Source of the DNA: Peptoniphilus raoultii
GTDB lineage: Bacteria; Bacillota; Clostridia; Tissierellales; Peptoniphilaceae
Reading direction: 5' to 3'
Assembly (NCBI RefSeq): GCF_900099555.1
Contig: NZ_FMWM01000002.1
Location: 434,001-498,000, forward strand
DNA length: 64,000 nucleotides
Part shown: positions 34,355-44,669 of the stretch, one piece after another
Position numbering within the stretch: position 1 is the first letter of the stretch
Layout of the letters: the number at the start of each line of letters is the position of its first letter
Translations under genes and position numbers: made by a program
Notes under the pieces: generated by a model
The model's database searches: none
Seen by the model: only the letters and a program-made list of their open reading frames with translations
Told to the model about the DNA's origin: nothing

Positions 34355-35266
34355 ATGAAAAATTTTTTATTGGAACAAGGAGTTGACACTAAGCTCCTAA
34401 AAGAAGTTGACAAATTTTTAAATTTTTATGAAATAGATGAATCTTTAAAGTATAGGATACCAAAACCTAAATATCATTATTATGGAAAAGAAATTTGGGA
34501 GAGGTCAATTGCAGGAATTTTGTCGGGAAATCATATCCTTTTAGAAGGGCCAAAGGCAACGGGCAAAAATGTTCTTTCAGAAAATTTAGCCTATTTATTT
34601 AAAAGGCCCCTTTGGACAATTTCTTTAAATATAAATTCTGATCCCTCATCTTTAATTGGCTCTGATACCTTTAAAAATGGTGAGGTAACTTTAAAAAGAG
34701 GGCCGGTTTATGATGCCGGTCTTTATGGAGGTTTTGCAGTTTTTGATGAGATAAATATGGCCAAAAGTGAGGCCCTATCTGTTGTACATTCGGCTCTTGA
34801 CTACAGAAGAATTATTGATGTGCCAGGATATGATAGGCTTAAACTTCACGAGGCCACAAGATATATTGCAACAATGAATTACGGATATGTAGGCACTCGT
34901 GATTTAAACGAAGCTCTTGTTTCCAGATTTTTAGTTATTAATATGCCAATAATTGAAAGGGAGGATTTAATTAAACTCTTAGAGGAAAATACTCACTTAA
35001 ATAAGGACTACAGTCTTTTATTTGCTCAGCTATTTTTAGATTTACAAAAAAAATCTTTAAATTCTGAAATTTCATCAAAGGCTTGTGATTTAAGAGGATT
35101 AATTGATGCCATAAATCTTATGGAAATTGGTCTTCCTCTTAGAGCATCTTTGGAAATGGGTCTTGCAGATAAAACTTTTGACATCTATGAAAAGGAAATT
35201 GTCATGGATGTAGTTACTACTCTTTTCTCGTCAAATGTAAATTTAGGTGATTTATTTGCTAAGTGA
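34355..35266 (+). CDS. MoxR/NorQ-type AAA+ ATPase
   Basis: 303 aa. Walker A is LEGPKATGKNVLSENLAY near 65-82 (the usual GTGKT is ATGKN here), Walker B GGFAVFDEINMA, sensor 1 YIATMNYGYVGT and the arginine-finger region LNEALVSRFLVINMP. This is the CbbQ/NorQ/MoxR chaperone group that remodels or activates partner complexes. The VWA gene starts 20 bases inside it, so the two make the standard MoxR-VWA pair. AGGTGG precedes the ATG. Confidence 0.88.
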   Translation: MKNFLLEQGVDTKLLKEVDKFLNFYEIDESLKYRIPKPKYHYYGKEIWERSIAGILSGNHILLEGPKATGKNVLSENLAYLFKRPLWTISLNINSDPSSLIGSDTFKNGEVTLKRGPVYDAGLYGGFAVFDEINMAKSEALSVVHSALDYRRIIDVPGYDRLKLHEATRYIATMNYGYVGTRDLNEALVSRFLVINMPIIEREDLIKLLEENTHLNKDYSLLFAQLFLDLQKKSLNSEISSKACDLRGLIDAINLMEIGLPLRASLEMGLADKTFDIYEKEIVMDVVTTLFSSNVNLGDLFAK

Positions 35267-36950
35267 TGTAAGACTTAAAAATATTTTTTGGACTGTGGCA
35301 GAAAATTATAATGAAAATCCTAGAAGTCCGCTTTTTGCTCATACAAATGAATATACATCAGCCCTTGAAGGTTTTATTTACTTTAATTTCCCGTCATCCA
35401 TAATTAATGATTATATTTCATTCTTTCTTTTGAATTCTAAGGATAAAGACAGTTTACTTGTTCTCTTTAGGATTTTATTTGAAAATATTTTGTGGGATGA
35501 TCTTATTAAAAAAAGGCCAGGGGTTTTAGATAAGAGAAATTCATACATTGAAGAATTTTTAAAGTCGTCCCATAATTCTAAGAAAAGTCACAAAATTTTA
35601 AGGAACTTTTATGAATTTAAGTTCTTTAATAAAGATTTTGGGGAAAATGAGATTTTGTCTGAAATTTTGTCTTTTAAATCCTATGAAATAATGGAAATTT
35701 TGACTTATATCCATGGGATTTTTGAAAAATATTTTTCTATTAATGACTATATGCCAGAAATTAAAAACCCATCTTTTAAAGAATTTATAGAAAAGTCAAA
35801 GGATGTGAAAAATCTTTCAAGGTCTTTAAAAAATATTAGCTATATTAATGACAGGGACCTTGAAAAATACACCATAGAATCAGCAGAATTTATGGGATTT
35901 TTTGATGATGACTTAAAAAGGACAAAGGCTGAAGAATTTAAGTCAGATATTAATGGTAATTCTTCAATTTATGAAATTGCAAAAAAACACTTTGGCAGGG
36001 AAGAAAAAGTGTCCTATGTCCAAAGGAGAATGGAAGAAGAAATTGCAAGTGGTATTCACAAAAATATTAAAATTTTTCATGCCTGCGGCGATTTTGAAAA
36101 TAAAAATTCTTATTATGCAGGAGAAATGGAAAATTCTTATAGGGAAAATTTAGAATTTTATAAAAAAAATCAAATTGTCTTTAATAGGGCCATAAAAAAA
36201 CTTAGCCTTGTTATAAAAAGCTCTCTTTTAAGGGACGCTGTTAATGAAGATTTAAAATCAGATAGCGGCGAAATTATTCCATCTGAAATTTGGAGAAATG
36301 AATTTTTAAATGATGGGAGAGTTTTTAAAAAGAGAAGAAAATCTGAATCTAAAGATATTTTTGTGGATATTTTGCTAGATTCTTCTGCCTCCCAGCTTGA
36401 AAGAAAATCCATTGTTGCCTGTGAATCCTATATTATTAGCAAGGCCCTAACAGATTTAAATATTAAAACTAGGGTCCTATACTTTAAAAATTTTTATAAT
36501 TATTTAGTCATAAGGAAATTTCGTGACTATAGGGACCCAAAATTTAAAAATAAGGACATCTTTTATTATAACCCCACAGGTTCAAATAGGGACGGATTTG
36601 CCATAAAATATGCTCATTCTCTTATAGGAAAAAATTATGAAGCCAGAAAATTTTTAATAATTTTATCTGACGGCAAGCCCAATGACGAAATAAATCTAGG
36701 CCTTGTGGGCTCAGGGAAAATTGATGGGGAAGATTATGTAAATGAAAAGGCCTTAAAAGATACTGCCAAGGAAGTTCTCCTTGCAAGGCTTGATGGTATA
36801 AATACCTTTGGAGTTTTTACAGGCGAAGAAAAAGACCTTGAAAAAATCAAAAAAATTTATGGCAAGGACTTTGCCTATATAAAAGATTTATATAGGTTCC
36901 ACGATATGGTGGGAATTTTTTTAAAGTCCTATGCAGAAAAAATTTTTTAA
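35247..36950 (+). CDS. VWA-domain protein (NorD/CobT-like), partner of the AAA+ ATPase
   Basis: 567 aa. The C-terminal von Willebrand A domain (about 370-567) has the MIDAS motif VDILLDSSASQ (DxSxS) plus later TGSNRDG and ILSDGKPND. The 370-residue N-terminal half is charged and specific. The GTG start lies within the ATPase gene in another frame. Pairs of this kind insert metal or activate enzymes (NorQD, CbbQO); the target is not identifiable, as neighbours are unrelated. Ends 4 bases into the convergent MATE gene. Confidence 0.85.
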   Translation: MIYLLSDVRLKNIFWTVAENYNENPRSPLFAHTNEYTSALEGFIYFNFPSSIINDYISFFLLNSKDKDSLLVLFRILFENILWDDLIKKRPGVLDKRNSYIEEFLKSSHNSKKSHKILRNFYEFKFFNKDFGENEILSEILSFKSYEIMEILTYIHGIFEKYFSINDYMPEIKNPSFKEFIEKSKDVKNLSRSLKNISYINDRDLEKYTIESAEFMGFFDDDLKRTKAEEFKSDINGNSSIYEIAKKHFGREEKVSYVQRRMEEEIASGIHKNIKIFHACGDFENKNSYYAGEMENSYRENLEFYKKNQIVFNRAIKKLSLVIKSSLLRDAVNEDLKSDSGEIIPSEIWRNEFLNDGRVFKKRRKSESKDIFVDILLDSSASQLERKSIVACESYIISKALTDLNIKTRVLYFKNFYNYLVIRKFRDYRDPKFKNKDIFYYNPTGSNRDGFAIKYAHSLIGKNYEARKFLIILSDGKPNDEINLGLVGSGKIDGEDYVNEKALKDTAKEVLLARLDGINTFGVFTGEEKDLEKIKKIYGKDFAYIKDLYRFHDMVGIFLKSYAEKIF

Positions 36951-38326
36951 GATAGATGATCAAGATCAATAATATCGGACTTAAAGGGGATTTTGTAAAA
37001 TAAAATTATATAGAGAGCGGCACAAATTGTATTTGAAAATAAATTGCCCCAGAAAACAGCATTAACTCCCAAAATATGCTTAGTCAATAAAATAAAAATA
37101 TATCTAAAGCCCCAGACCCTTAAAAGGCCAGCGGCAAGAGTAATTTTTGTTCTGCCAAGGGCAAGAAGAGCCCCCTGAACAACCATATATAAAGTGAAGC
37201 CAAAAACTGAAAAGTTATAAATTTTTAGGGCATGAGTTGCTATTGAAATAATTTCCTCGTCCCTTATAGTCCTTTGAAAAATTTCTACAAAAGACCTTGA
37301 AAGGGGAGTTATGATAACTATCATAGAAATAGAAAGTATTGCTCCCATAATTAAAGATTTTTTGTAGACATCTTTTGCCTTTGGAATATTATTACTGCCA
37401 ACATTCATTGCCATCATTGTTGTAACAGTTGTGGAAATTGATGATGGAACTGTAAAGGTTAGGGCATTTATATTTGATGCAATGCCTTGGGCTGCCAAAA
37501 CTTTTGGTCCATAGGATTGAACTTCCATATTTATTAAGAAAAATCCCAAATATACAAACATTGATGCAAGCATAGAAGGAAGGCCAATTCTAATATATTC
37601 TCTAATTGATGCCCAATCAGGTCTAAAATTTTTAAAAGAAAGTCTATAGTCCTGTTGTTTTATAAATAAATCATAGTAAAGCCAAAGGGTAATAATGGTG
37701 TAGGAACAAAAAGAAGAAAAAACTGCACCCTTTGCCCCTAATGAAAAAACTTTTAAAAATATAAAAGAAAAAATTAATTTTAAAACCATGAGCATAATCA
37801 TTCTGATTAAAGTCGCTTCAGGCTGGCCCATGGCATTTTTTATGCCATTATAAATTGCTGCCATAAAAAGCATAGGCATTACAAAAGAATATAGGGATAA
37901 ATATTGAAAAATATAGGGAGCTACCTCTGGATTTACATAATTTGTCAAAATTTTTGCCAAAAAATATAAAAGAGGGGCAGAAATAATTCCCAAAATTAAA
38001 CCGAAAAATAAAAGCTGTAGGGACATATGCTTAACTCTTTTTACATCACCAAGTCCATTAAACTGACCAATAATTGCCATGCCAGCAGAGCCAAGACCCA
38101 TGGAAAGTCCATTTAAAATATTTATAACAGGTGCAGAAAAAGTTACAGCTCCTGCAACGAGAACTCCCCCATAATTATTTAAAAAAAATCCGTCAAAAAC
38201 GGGTATCATTGATTGAACAAGAGCCATTATAATCGTCGGCAAGGATAGGATAAATAAAGTTGAGAGGATATTTCCCTCTAAAATCATTTTGCGGCGATCG
38301 GCCGGTGATTTCTTTAAAAAATTCAA
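36947..38326 (-). CDS. MATE-family multidrug/sodium antiporter
   Basis: 459 aa, twelve hydrophobic segments in two halves. The opening GNILSTLFILSLPTIIMALV then SMIPVFDGFFLNNYGGVLVA and the second-half IRIGLPSMLASMFVYLGFF are standard MATE sequences. Exports drugs or metabolites with Na+ or H+. It is a single gene with GGAGGGGG upstream and a good promoter at 38349-38377. The last 4 bases overlap the convergent VWA gene. Confidence 0.92.
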   Translation of the reverse strand: MNFLKKSPADRRKMILEGNILSTLFILSLPTIIMALVQSMIPVFDGFFLNNYGGVLVAGAVTFSAPVINILNGLSMGLGSAGMAIIGQFNGLGDVKRVKHMSLQLLFFGLILGIISAPLLYFLAKILTNYVNPEVAPYIFQYLSLYSFVMPMLFMAAIYNGIKNAMGQPEATLIRMIMLMVLKLIFSFIFLKVFSLGAKGAVFSSFCSYTIITLWLYYDLFIKQQDYRLSFKNFRPDWASIREYIRIGLPSMLASMFVYLGFFLINMEVQSYGPKVLAAQGIASNINALTFTVPSSISTTVTTMMAMNVGSNNIPKAKDVYKKSLIMGAILSISMIVIITPLSRSFVEIFQRTIRDEEIISIATHALKIYNFSVFGFTLYMVVQGALLALGRTKITLAAGLLRVWGFRYIFILLTKHILGVNAVFWGNLFSNTICAALYIILFYKIPFKSDIIDLDHLS

Positions 38327-38348
38327 AAAAACCCCCTCCTTTTTAAAA

Positions 38349-38377
38349 ATTATATAATTTTAGTTACCTAAAGTCAA
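38349..38377 (-). promoter_or_regulatory. Promoter of the MATE gene
   Basis: TTGACT (38377-38372), 17 bases, TATAAT (38354-38349) on the minus strand, close to the ribosome site. Confidence 0.75.
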
Positions 38378-38544
38378 TTTTGTATGTTTTTTTAGTTAAA
38401 GGTCTAAAAATTAATTTTTCTTATTTTATGGTGAAATTTGCTTAAATTTATACATATCTATGTTAAAATAATTAGATGCTTAAGAATTTAAAATTATCAG
38501 TTTATTATATATAATAAAGGATAGAAAATATATGGAGGGCAATT

Positions 38545-40146
38545 ATGTTAAGTGTAAATAATGTATCGGTGATTTTTCCCGACAAAAAACTTTTTGATGA
38601 TGTTAATTTAAATTTCAATCCGGGAAATTGCTATGGAATAATTGGAGCAAATGGAGCAGGAAAGTCAACTTTTCTAAAAATTTTGTCAGGTGAAAAGGAG
38701 CCTTCAACTGGATCTGTTTCTCTTGACAAAAATAAGAGAATGTCAAAATTAAATCAAGACCACTATGCTTTTGAAGATGAACTTGTTATTGACACAGTTA
38801 TTATGGGCAACAAAAGATTATACGACATTGGAAAAGAAAAAGATGCCATTTATATGAAGGAAGACTTTTCGGATGAAGACGGCATAAGGGCTGCTGAACT
38901 TGAAAGTGAATTTGGAGAAATGGGCGGTTATGAAGCTGAATCTGAAGCCTCATCTCTTTTGCAAGGCCTTGGTATCACAACGGATAAACACAATTTATAT
39001 ATGAAAAATTTAGTGGAAGCTGACAAGGTTAAGGTCCTTTTGGCCCAAGCCCTTTTTGGTTCTCCCGACATTCTTCTTCTTGACGAACCTACAAATGGTA
39101 TTGATGTGCGTGCAGTTTTGTGGCTGGAAGATTTTCTTTCAACTTTTGAAGGAATTGTCATTATTGTTTCTCACGACAGATATTTTTTAAATGAAGTTTG
39201 TACCCATATGGTTGACATAGATTTTGGAAAAGTTAATTTATTTATAGGTAACTATGATTTTTGGTATGAATCTTCACAACTTGCCCAAAAGATGGCCAAG
39301 GAAGAAAATAAAAAGAAGGAAGAAAAGATTAAGGAACTTGAAGAATTTATTAGGAGATTTTCCGCCAATAAATCTAAATCAAAACAAGCAACTTCCAGAA
39401 AAAAACTTCTTGATAAAATTACCCTAGATGACATAAAACCATCCTCCAGAAGATATCCTTTCGTTTCCTTTGAGCTTTCTCGTGAAGTTGGCAAGGAAAT
39501 TTTAAATGTAGAAAACTTAAATTTAAAGGATGGGGACAGAGTTCTATTAAAGGATTTTTCTCTTAGGGTTAATAAGGGAGATAAAATTGGCTTTATTGGA
39601 AATGAAATTGCCATTACTGAATTTTTTAAATTAATAATAGATAAGGATAATATTGACCATCTAAATTTCAAATGGGGTCAAACTGTAACAAAAGAATATT
39701 TTCCAAAGGACAATTCAGAATTTTTTGACCATGTAAACTTAAATTTAATTGACTGGTTAAGACAGTTTTCAGAAGAACAATCAGAAATTTTTATTAGGGG
39801 ATTTTTGGGAAAAATGTTATTTTCAGGAGATGAAACTCAAAAGAAGGCTGAAGTCCTATCAGGGGGCGAAAGAGTCCGTATGATGTTTTCAAAAATGATG
39901 ATAAATCCAGCCAATGTTTTAATTTTTGATCAGCCAACAAACCATCTTGACCTAGAATCTATTGAAGCTGTAAATAATGGACTTATATCTTATAAGGGAA
40001 ATATTTTATTTACTTCCCTTGACCACCAATTTATTTCATCTGTTGCCAATAGAATTGTAGAAATTTTTGACGACGGATCATACAGAGATGAAGCCATAAC
40101 TTATGAAGAATATATAGAGAAATATATAGCAAGCGATAAGGAGTAG
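38545..40146 (+). CDS. ABC-F family ATPase (ribosome-associated)
   Basis: 533 aa, two ABC domains and no membrane part. Domain 1: IIGANGAGKSTFLKILSGEK, Walker B DILLLDEPTNGID. Then a linker around 245-300 rich in Lys and Glu (KKEEKIKELEEFIRRFSANK), the ABC-F interdomain region that reaches into the ribosome. Domain 2 has a signature LSGGERVRMMFSKMM and QPTNHLDLES, but its P-loop is eroded (GFIGNEIAITEF, lacking GKT). The YbiT subgroup is the nearest in style. Likely role: translation or antibiotic protection. Followed by the hydrolase after 10 bases. Confidence 0.9.
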   Translation: MLSVNNVSVIFPDKKLFDDVNLNFNPGNCYGIIGANGAGKSTFLKILSGEKEPSTGSVSLDKNKRMSKLNQDHYAFEDELVIDTVIMGNKRLYDIGKEKDAIYMKEDFSDEDGIRAAELESEFGEMGGYEAESEASSLLQGLGITTDKHNLYMKNLVEADKVKVLLAQALFGSPDILLLDEPTNGIDVRAVLWLEDFLSTFEGIVIIVSHDRYFLNEVCTHMVDIDFGKVNLFIGNYDFWYESSQLAQKMAKEENKKKEEKIKELEEFIRRFSANKSKSKQATSRKKLLDKITLDDIKPSSRRYPFVSFELSREVGKEILNVENLNLKDGDRVLLKDFSLRVNKGDKIGFIGNEIAITEFFKLIIDKDNIDHLNFKWGQTVTKEYFPKDNSEFFDHVNLNLIDWLRQFSEEQSEIFIRGFLGKMLFSGDETQKKAEVLSGGERVRMMFSKMMINPANVLIFDQPTNHLDLESIEAVNNGLISYKGNILFTSLDHQFISSVANRIVEIFDDGSYRDEAITYEEYIEKYIASDKE

Positions 40147-40156
40147 GAGGATAAAA

Positions 40157-41527
40157 TTGAAAGAAAGATTAGAAAATATGCTTAAAACTTATATGGAAGA
40201 GTTTCACTATCCATCTGCTGCCCTTGGTATAATTAAGGATGGAGAAAAGGAAATAATTACTCTTGGCAAAAGAGATTTAGAAAAAAATCTTCCCATGGAA
40301 AAGGACACGATTTATGCCATAGGTTCACAAACAAAGGCCTTTACTGCCCTTGGTCTTGCCATACTTTTAAAGGAAAAAAATTTATCCTTTGATAATCTTT
40401 TAAAAGATTTATACGAAGGATTTAAAATGGAAGATGACTATTTGACAGACCACTTAACTTTAAGGGACGGACTTTCACACAGGACAGGATTTCCAAAGCA
40501 CCTTTCTGCTTGGTATAACAATAATTTTAAAGAGCCTCGTGAATTTTTAAAAATTTTGGGTCACCTTACTGCAACAATGCCTTTAAGATATGAATTTTGT
40601 TACCAATCCTATTTTTTCATAATGGGGGGACTGATTATTGAAAGTCTTTCAGGAAAGTCCTTTGGCGATTTCTTAAAGGAAAGAATTTTTGATAAGCTTG
40701 GCATGAAAAATACTTTTGTCTTGGGTAGCTATGCTCCAGATGAAAACAAGGCAAGACCCTATCAGTTTAAGGATGGAAAATTTTCTGAAATGTCCTACAA
40801 TTATGAATTTACAAAATATCCCAATGGATCAGGAACTATTTATTCTACCATGGAAGATATGTTAAAATGGTTAGACTTTTGGGTTAATGGAAATGAAGAT
40901 GTGACGTCAAAAGAAACTTATCTTGAAGTTTTGCAGGCAAATACAATTATTAGGGAAGATAAAAATGCTTTAAATATTCCCCACGTGTCAAATAGGGCCT
41001 ATGCTATGGGCTGGTTTAGAGAAACTTATAGGGGAATGCAAATTGCTCAGCACCTTGGAGCAGTTGACGGTTTTAAAACTCACCACATCTTTTTACCAGA
41101 AAAAAATATTGGCATAAGTCTTGCGGTAAATTTAAATGAAGCAGGAGGTTCGGAACTAATTTGCTACAGCATTTTAGAGGAGCTTTTGGGTCTTGAAAAA
41201 GATTGGCAAGACGATTATTTAAAGGCCTTAAAAAATGGGGGTCAAAAATCTGAAAACCATGAAAAATTTGAAAGCCCTAAAGGAAATAATTTTGAAAAAT
41301 ATGAAGGTCTATATTCGCATTCAGGCTATGGAGAATTTAAGTTTTTCCAAAAGGATGGCAAACTTTTTGTCCACTGCTTTAATCATGACATTGAAGTTTT
41401 AGAAAAAAGAGGACAAAAATATATAGATTTTAAGGCCTATAATCTTTCCCTTCCCATGGACTTTAAAAATGGAAATTTAATTCTTAAAGCTGAAGGAAGA
41501 AAGGTAGAAATTAAAAAAATAAAATAA
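40157..41527 (+). CDS. Beta-lactamase/DD-peptidase-fold serine hydrolase
   Basis: 456 aa. The catalytic SxxK is AIGSQTKAFTALG near 55-67. YQSYFFIMGG fits the YxN/S motif, and HLGAVDGFKTHHIF gives the HxG third motif. A C-terminal domain of about 90 residues follows, as in class C-like esterases. No signal peptide, so it is cytoplasmic. Probably an esterase or peptidase rather than a drug-resistance enzyme. TTG start with AGGAGG, and 10 bases from the ABC-F gene, so co-transcribed; the terminator follows at 41539. Confidence 0.9.
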   Translation: MKERLENMLKTYMEEFHYPSAALGIIKDGEKEIITLGKRDLEKNLPMEKDTIYAIGSQTKAFTALGLAILLKEKNLSFDNLLKDLYEGFKMEDDYLTDHLTLRDGLSHRTGFPKHLSAWYNNNFKEPREFLKILGHLTATMPLRYEFCYQSYFFIMGGLIIESLSGKSFGDFLKERIFDKLGMKNTFVLGSYAPDENKARPYQFKDGKFSEMSYNYEFTKYPNGSGTIYSTMEDMLKWLDFWVNGNEDVTSKETYLEVLQANTIIREDKNALNIPHVSNRAYAMGWFRETYRGMQIAQHLGAVDGFKTHHIFLPEKNIGISLAVNLNEAGGSELICYSILEELLGLEKDWQDDYLKALKNGGQKSENHEKFESPKGNNFEKYEGLYSHSGYGEFKFFQKDGKLFVHCFNHDIEVLEKRGQKYIDFKAYNLSLPMDFKNGNLILKAEGRKVEIKKIK

Positions 41528-41538
41528 GCGAAATTTTC

Positions 41539-41568
41539 AGGCTCTTGCATTTGTAGGGGCCTTTTTTA
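41539..41568 (+). terminator. Terminator after the serine hydrolase
   Basis: AGGCTC pairs with GGGCCT (one G-U pair) and runs into six T residues, 12 bases after the stop. Confidence 0.7.
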
Positions 41569-41621
41569 TATAATTAATTTAGTATATTTTGTATTTTACA
41601 TATAGGAGTAGAGAATTATAG

Positions 41622-42503
41622 ATGAGTAAAAAATGGGCAGAAGTTTTATTACTGTCAGTTGTTATTGCTAGAGGAACAGCTTTTGCTTTTTCAAAAGTTT
41701 TATTAAGAACTATGGGGCAATTTAATATTTTATCCATAAGATTTTTATTGGCGGCCATAATTTTAATTTTCGCCTTTAGGAAAAAACTAAAGGAAATAGA
41801 TAAGAAAACTATATATGGAGGCGGCTTTATAGGCCTTTTATTCTTTTTATTAATGTCCTGCGAAATGGCGGCCATAAATAGAATGGATACGGGAAAAGTT
41901 TCTTTTTTAGAATGTTCAGCCGTAGTTTTTGTTCCCATTTTTGAAGGGATATTAAAGAAAAAATTTCCTAATAAGGCAGACCTTTTAACTTCCCTTATTG
42001 CCTTTATAGGTATTGGATTTATCACCCTTGGAGGAGGAAGCTTTGCCTTTTCTTCAGGAGATATTTTTGGCCTTAGTGCAGCAGTTTTTTATGCCGGAGC
42101 AATTATTGCCATGGATAGGTATTCAAAAAATTCTGACCCAATCCTTGTTGGAATTTTGCAAGTTACAACTATTGGCATTCTATCTTTTATAGTTTCTATA
42201 TTTATTAAGGATTTTTCCATACCTAGTCAAAAAATAAATATCTTATATACTTTATATATAGCCATTGTTTCAACAGCCTTTGGCTATGCCTTTCAGCCAA
42301 TAGCCCAAAAATATACGACATCTGAAAGGGCAGGCCTTATTGCAGCCATAAGTCCACTTGTTGCAAATATAATAGGTTTTGTATTTTTAAAGGAAAGGCT
42401 TACAATCTTTACATTTATTGGCGGCTTTTTAATTATTTTTGCCATAACCTATCCTATAATTTTAAGGATGATAAATAAAAATAAAATCACAAATTATAAT
42501 TAG
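41622..42503 (+). CDS. EamA/DMT-family transporter
   Basis: 293 aa, ten hydrophobic segments in two EamA repeats (first about 5-140, second about 150-285). GTAFAFSKVLLRTMGQFNIL and RAGLIAAISPLVANIIGFVF then LKERLTIFTFIGGFLII are typical of drug/metabolite exporters. Substrate unknown. Preceded by a weak AGGAG and separated from the next gene by 47 bases. Confidence 0.9.
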   Translation: MSKKWAEVLLLSVVIARGTAFAFSKVLLRTMGQFNILSIRFLLAAIILIFAFRKKLKEIDKKTIYGGGFIGLLFFLLMSCEMAAINRMDTGKVSFLECSAVVFVPIFEGILKKKFPNKADLLTSLIAFIGIGFITLGGGSFAFSSGDIFGLSAAVFYAGAIIAMDRYSKNSDPILVGILQVTTIGILSFIVSIFIKDFSIPSQKINILYTLYIAIVSTAFGYAFQPIAQKYTTSERAGLIAAISPLVANIIGFVFLKERLTIFTFIGGFLIIFAITYPIILRMINKNKITNYN

Positions 42504-42550
42504 TATACTTAAAATTATTATAAAAAATTAAGAGAAAGAAAGGGGAAAAT

Positions 42551-43735
42551 ATGATTGATTTTACATTTGCCTTACCAACGAAAGTTTTATTTGGTAAGGA
42601 CCAACTAAAAAAATTGGGGACTAATATTAAAAAATATGGGGACAGAGTTTTGCTTGCCTATGGAGGAGGCTCTATTAAAAAAATTGGACTATATGATGAA
42701 ATTACAAAAATTTTAAGGGACGAAGGCATATTTTTTAAGGAGCTTTCAGGAATTGAACCCAATCCGAAAATTGATAAGGTTCGTGAAGGCATAAAAATTA
42801 TTAGGGACAACGATTTAAATTTCATCTTGGCAGTAGGAGGAGGCTCTGTAATTGACAGTGCAAAATTAATTGCACCGGGAGTTTTTGCCAAGGGAGATCC
42901 ATGGGATTTAGTTTTAAAAAAAGAAAAAATCACTGATGCCCTAAAAATTGGAGTAGTTTTAACAATTGCAGCAACTGGCTCTGAAACTGATAACATTGGA
43001 GTAATTTCAAATGACAAGACTAATGAAAAACTATCCATTGCAGGCAAAGAATTAATCCCTGCCTTTGCAATTTTAAATCCAGAATATACTTTTTCCGTTA
43101 ATCCCTATCAAACGGGGGCAGGCTCTGCTGATATTATTTCCCACACCTTGGAAAATTATTTAACTTTAGATGAGGGGTGTTTTTTGCAAAATAAATTTGC
43201 AGAAGCTATTTTAAAAACCATAATAAAATATGGACCAATTGCCGTAAAAGACGGATCAAATTATGAGGCTCGTGCCAATATAATGTGGGCATCATCTTGG
43301 GCAATTAATGGACTTTTAGACAAGGGAAAGGATACGGACTGGACAGTTCACTCTATGGAACACGAACTTTCAGCCTATTATGACATAACTCATGGTGTGG
43401 GCCTAGCCATATTAACACCAAGATTTTTAGAATATATTTTAAATGACAAGACAGTAAAAATGATTAAGAATTTTGGTATAAATGCCTTTGGACTAGAAGA
43501 CAGTGGTGATGATTTTAAGGATGCAAGGCTTGCAATAAAAAGGCTTTTTGATTTCTTTAAAGATGAATTAAAACTTCCCATGTCTTTAAGAGAACTAGGG
43601 ATTGATGACAAATATTTTGAAGAAATGGCAGAAAGGCAAGTTGCAAGAAGGGGTGGAAGGCTTAATGGCGTTTGGCCCTTAAACAAGGATGATATTGTTG
43701 CCATTTATAAAAAATCTTTAGACTATGAAAAGTGA
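42551..43735 (+). CDS. Iron-containing alcohol dehydrogenase (butanol dehydrogenase type)
   Basis: 394 aa. The NAD(P) region is AVGGGSVIDSAKLIAPGVF and the Fe ligands lie in GSADIISHTLENYL and VHSMEHELSAYYDITHGVGL. N-terminal FTFALPTKVLFGKDQLKKLG is the usual BdhA opening. Reduces aldehydes to alcohols in fermentation, typically NADPH dependent. AGGGG upstream. Its end overlaps the start of the alpha/beta hydrolase by 11 bases. Confidence 0.93.
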   Translation: MIDFTFALPTKVLFGKDQLKKLGTNIKKYGDRVLLAYGGGSIKKIGLYDEITKILRDEGIFFKELSGIEPNPKIDKVREGIKIIRDNDLNFILAVGGGSVIDSAKLIAPGVFAKGDPWDLVLKKEKITDALKIGVVLTIAATGSETDNIGVISNDKTNEKLSIAGKELIPAFAILNPEYTFSVNPYQTGAGSADIISHTLENYLTLDEGCFLQNKFAEAILKTIIKYGPIAVKDGSNYEARANIMWASSWAINGLLDKGKDTDWTVHSMEHELSAYYDITHGVGLAILTPRFLEYILNDKTVKMIKNFGINAFGLEDSGDDFKDARLAIKRLFDFFKDELKLPMSLRELGIDDKYFEEMAERQVARRGGRLNGVWPLNKDDIVAIYKKSLDYEK

Positions 43736-44579
43736 TTTTTTAAAGCTATCTAATGGAGAAGTTTTAGCCTATAGATTTAAAAAAATTTCCGAAAGGGAAA
43801 AAAATCTAATTTTAATTCACGGGAATTATGCCACGTCTTTTATTTGGGAAGACCTGGCTTCTTCCATTGGTGACTTTAATATCTATTGTCCAGATATGAG
43901 GGGTTTTGGTAAGTCTACCTATAAAAATAGGGCAAAAAATATTAGCGATTATGCCATGGATTTACTTGAATTTATAGAAAAGCTTTCTTTAAAAAATATA
44001 AGTATTTGCGGCTGGTCCCTTGGGGGAGCAGTTGCCATGGAAATGGCAAAGGTCCTTAATCAAAAGCTTTCAAATTTAATTTTACTTTCGTCAATTTCGT
44101 CAAGAGGCTATAAGTCAATTTATAGTGACTTTATTTCCATAAATTCCTCCCTAAAAAATATTATGCCCTTTTCCATAGATTTTCTTGAAGATCTAAATCC
44201 CTTTCAAAATTTAAATAATTTTGCCCCTTATTATGAGGACTATAAAAAATTTTTTAGGGACTATTTATTTAATATTAAAAATCCCCATGGCGAATTTTTA
44301 GATGAGCTGACTAGGGAAATGCTCCTCCAAAAAAATAATGTTGACATTTGGGAAGCTATGACAAATTTTCATTTTTCTGATGAAGATATAGAGAAAATCA
44401 AGGCAAAAATTTTTATGGTCTATGGGGATAGGGATAAAATTATTTCGAAAGAGGAGATTAGGGAAAACATAGAGGCTTTTAAAGAAAGAGCTGAAGTTTT
44501 TATCTTTAAAGATTCAGGTCACGCTCCCTTTTTTGATAAAAAAGGAAAGTGCATAAAATTATTAGAAAAGGTCCTGTAA
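43725..44579 (+). CDS. Alpha/beta hydrolase
   Basis: 284 aa. Oxyanion loop ILIHGNYATSFIWEDLAS, nucleophile elbow CGWSLGGAVAME, acid in MVYGDRDKIISKEE and catalytic His in DSGHAPFFDK. Complete triad, no signal peptide, so a cytosolic esterase, lipase-like enzyme or haloperoxidase-like member. Overlaps the alcohol dehydrogenase gene by 11 bases, which suggests joint expression. Substrate unknown. Confidence 0.92.
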   Translation: MKSDFLKLSNGEVLAYRFKKISEREKNLILIHGNYATSFIWEDLASSIGDFNIYCPDMRGFGKSTYKNRAKNISDYAMDLLEFIEKLSLKNISICGWSLGGAVAMEMAKVLNQKLSNLILLSSISSRGYKSIYSDFISINSSLKNIMPFSIDFLEDLNPFQNLNNFAPYYEDYKKFFRDYLFNIKNPHGEFLDELTREMLLQKNNVDIWEAMTNFHFSDEDIEKIKAKIFMVYGDRDKIISKEEIRENIEAFKERAEVFIFKDSGHAPFFDKKGKCIKLLEKVL

Positions 44580-44669
44580 ATTTAATTTTTCTAATTATTT
44601 AAATATTGTAAAATTAAGTGATATGAGTTATCATAAGTAGTGTGTCAAAGTAATAACAATATTTAGGAA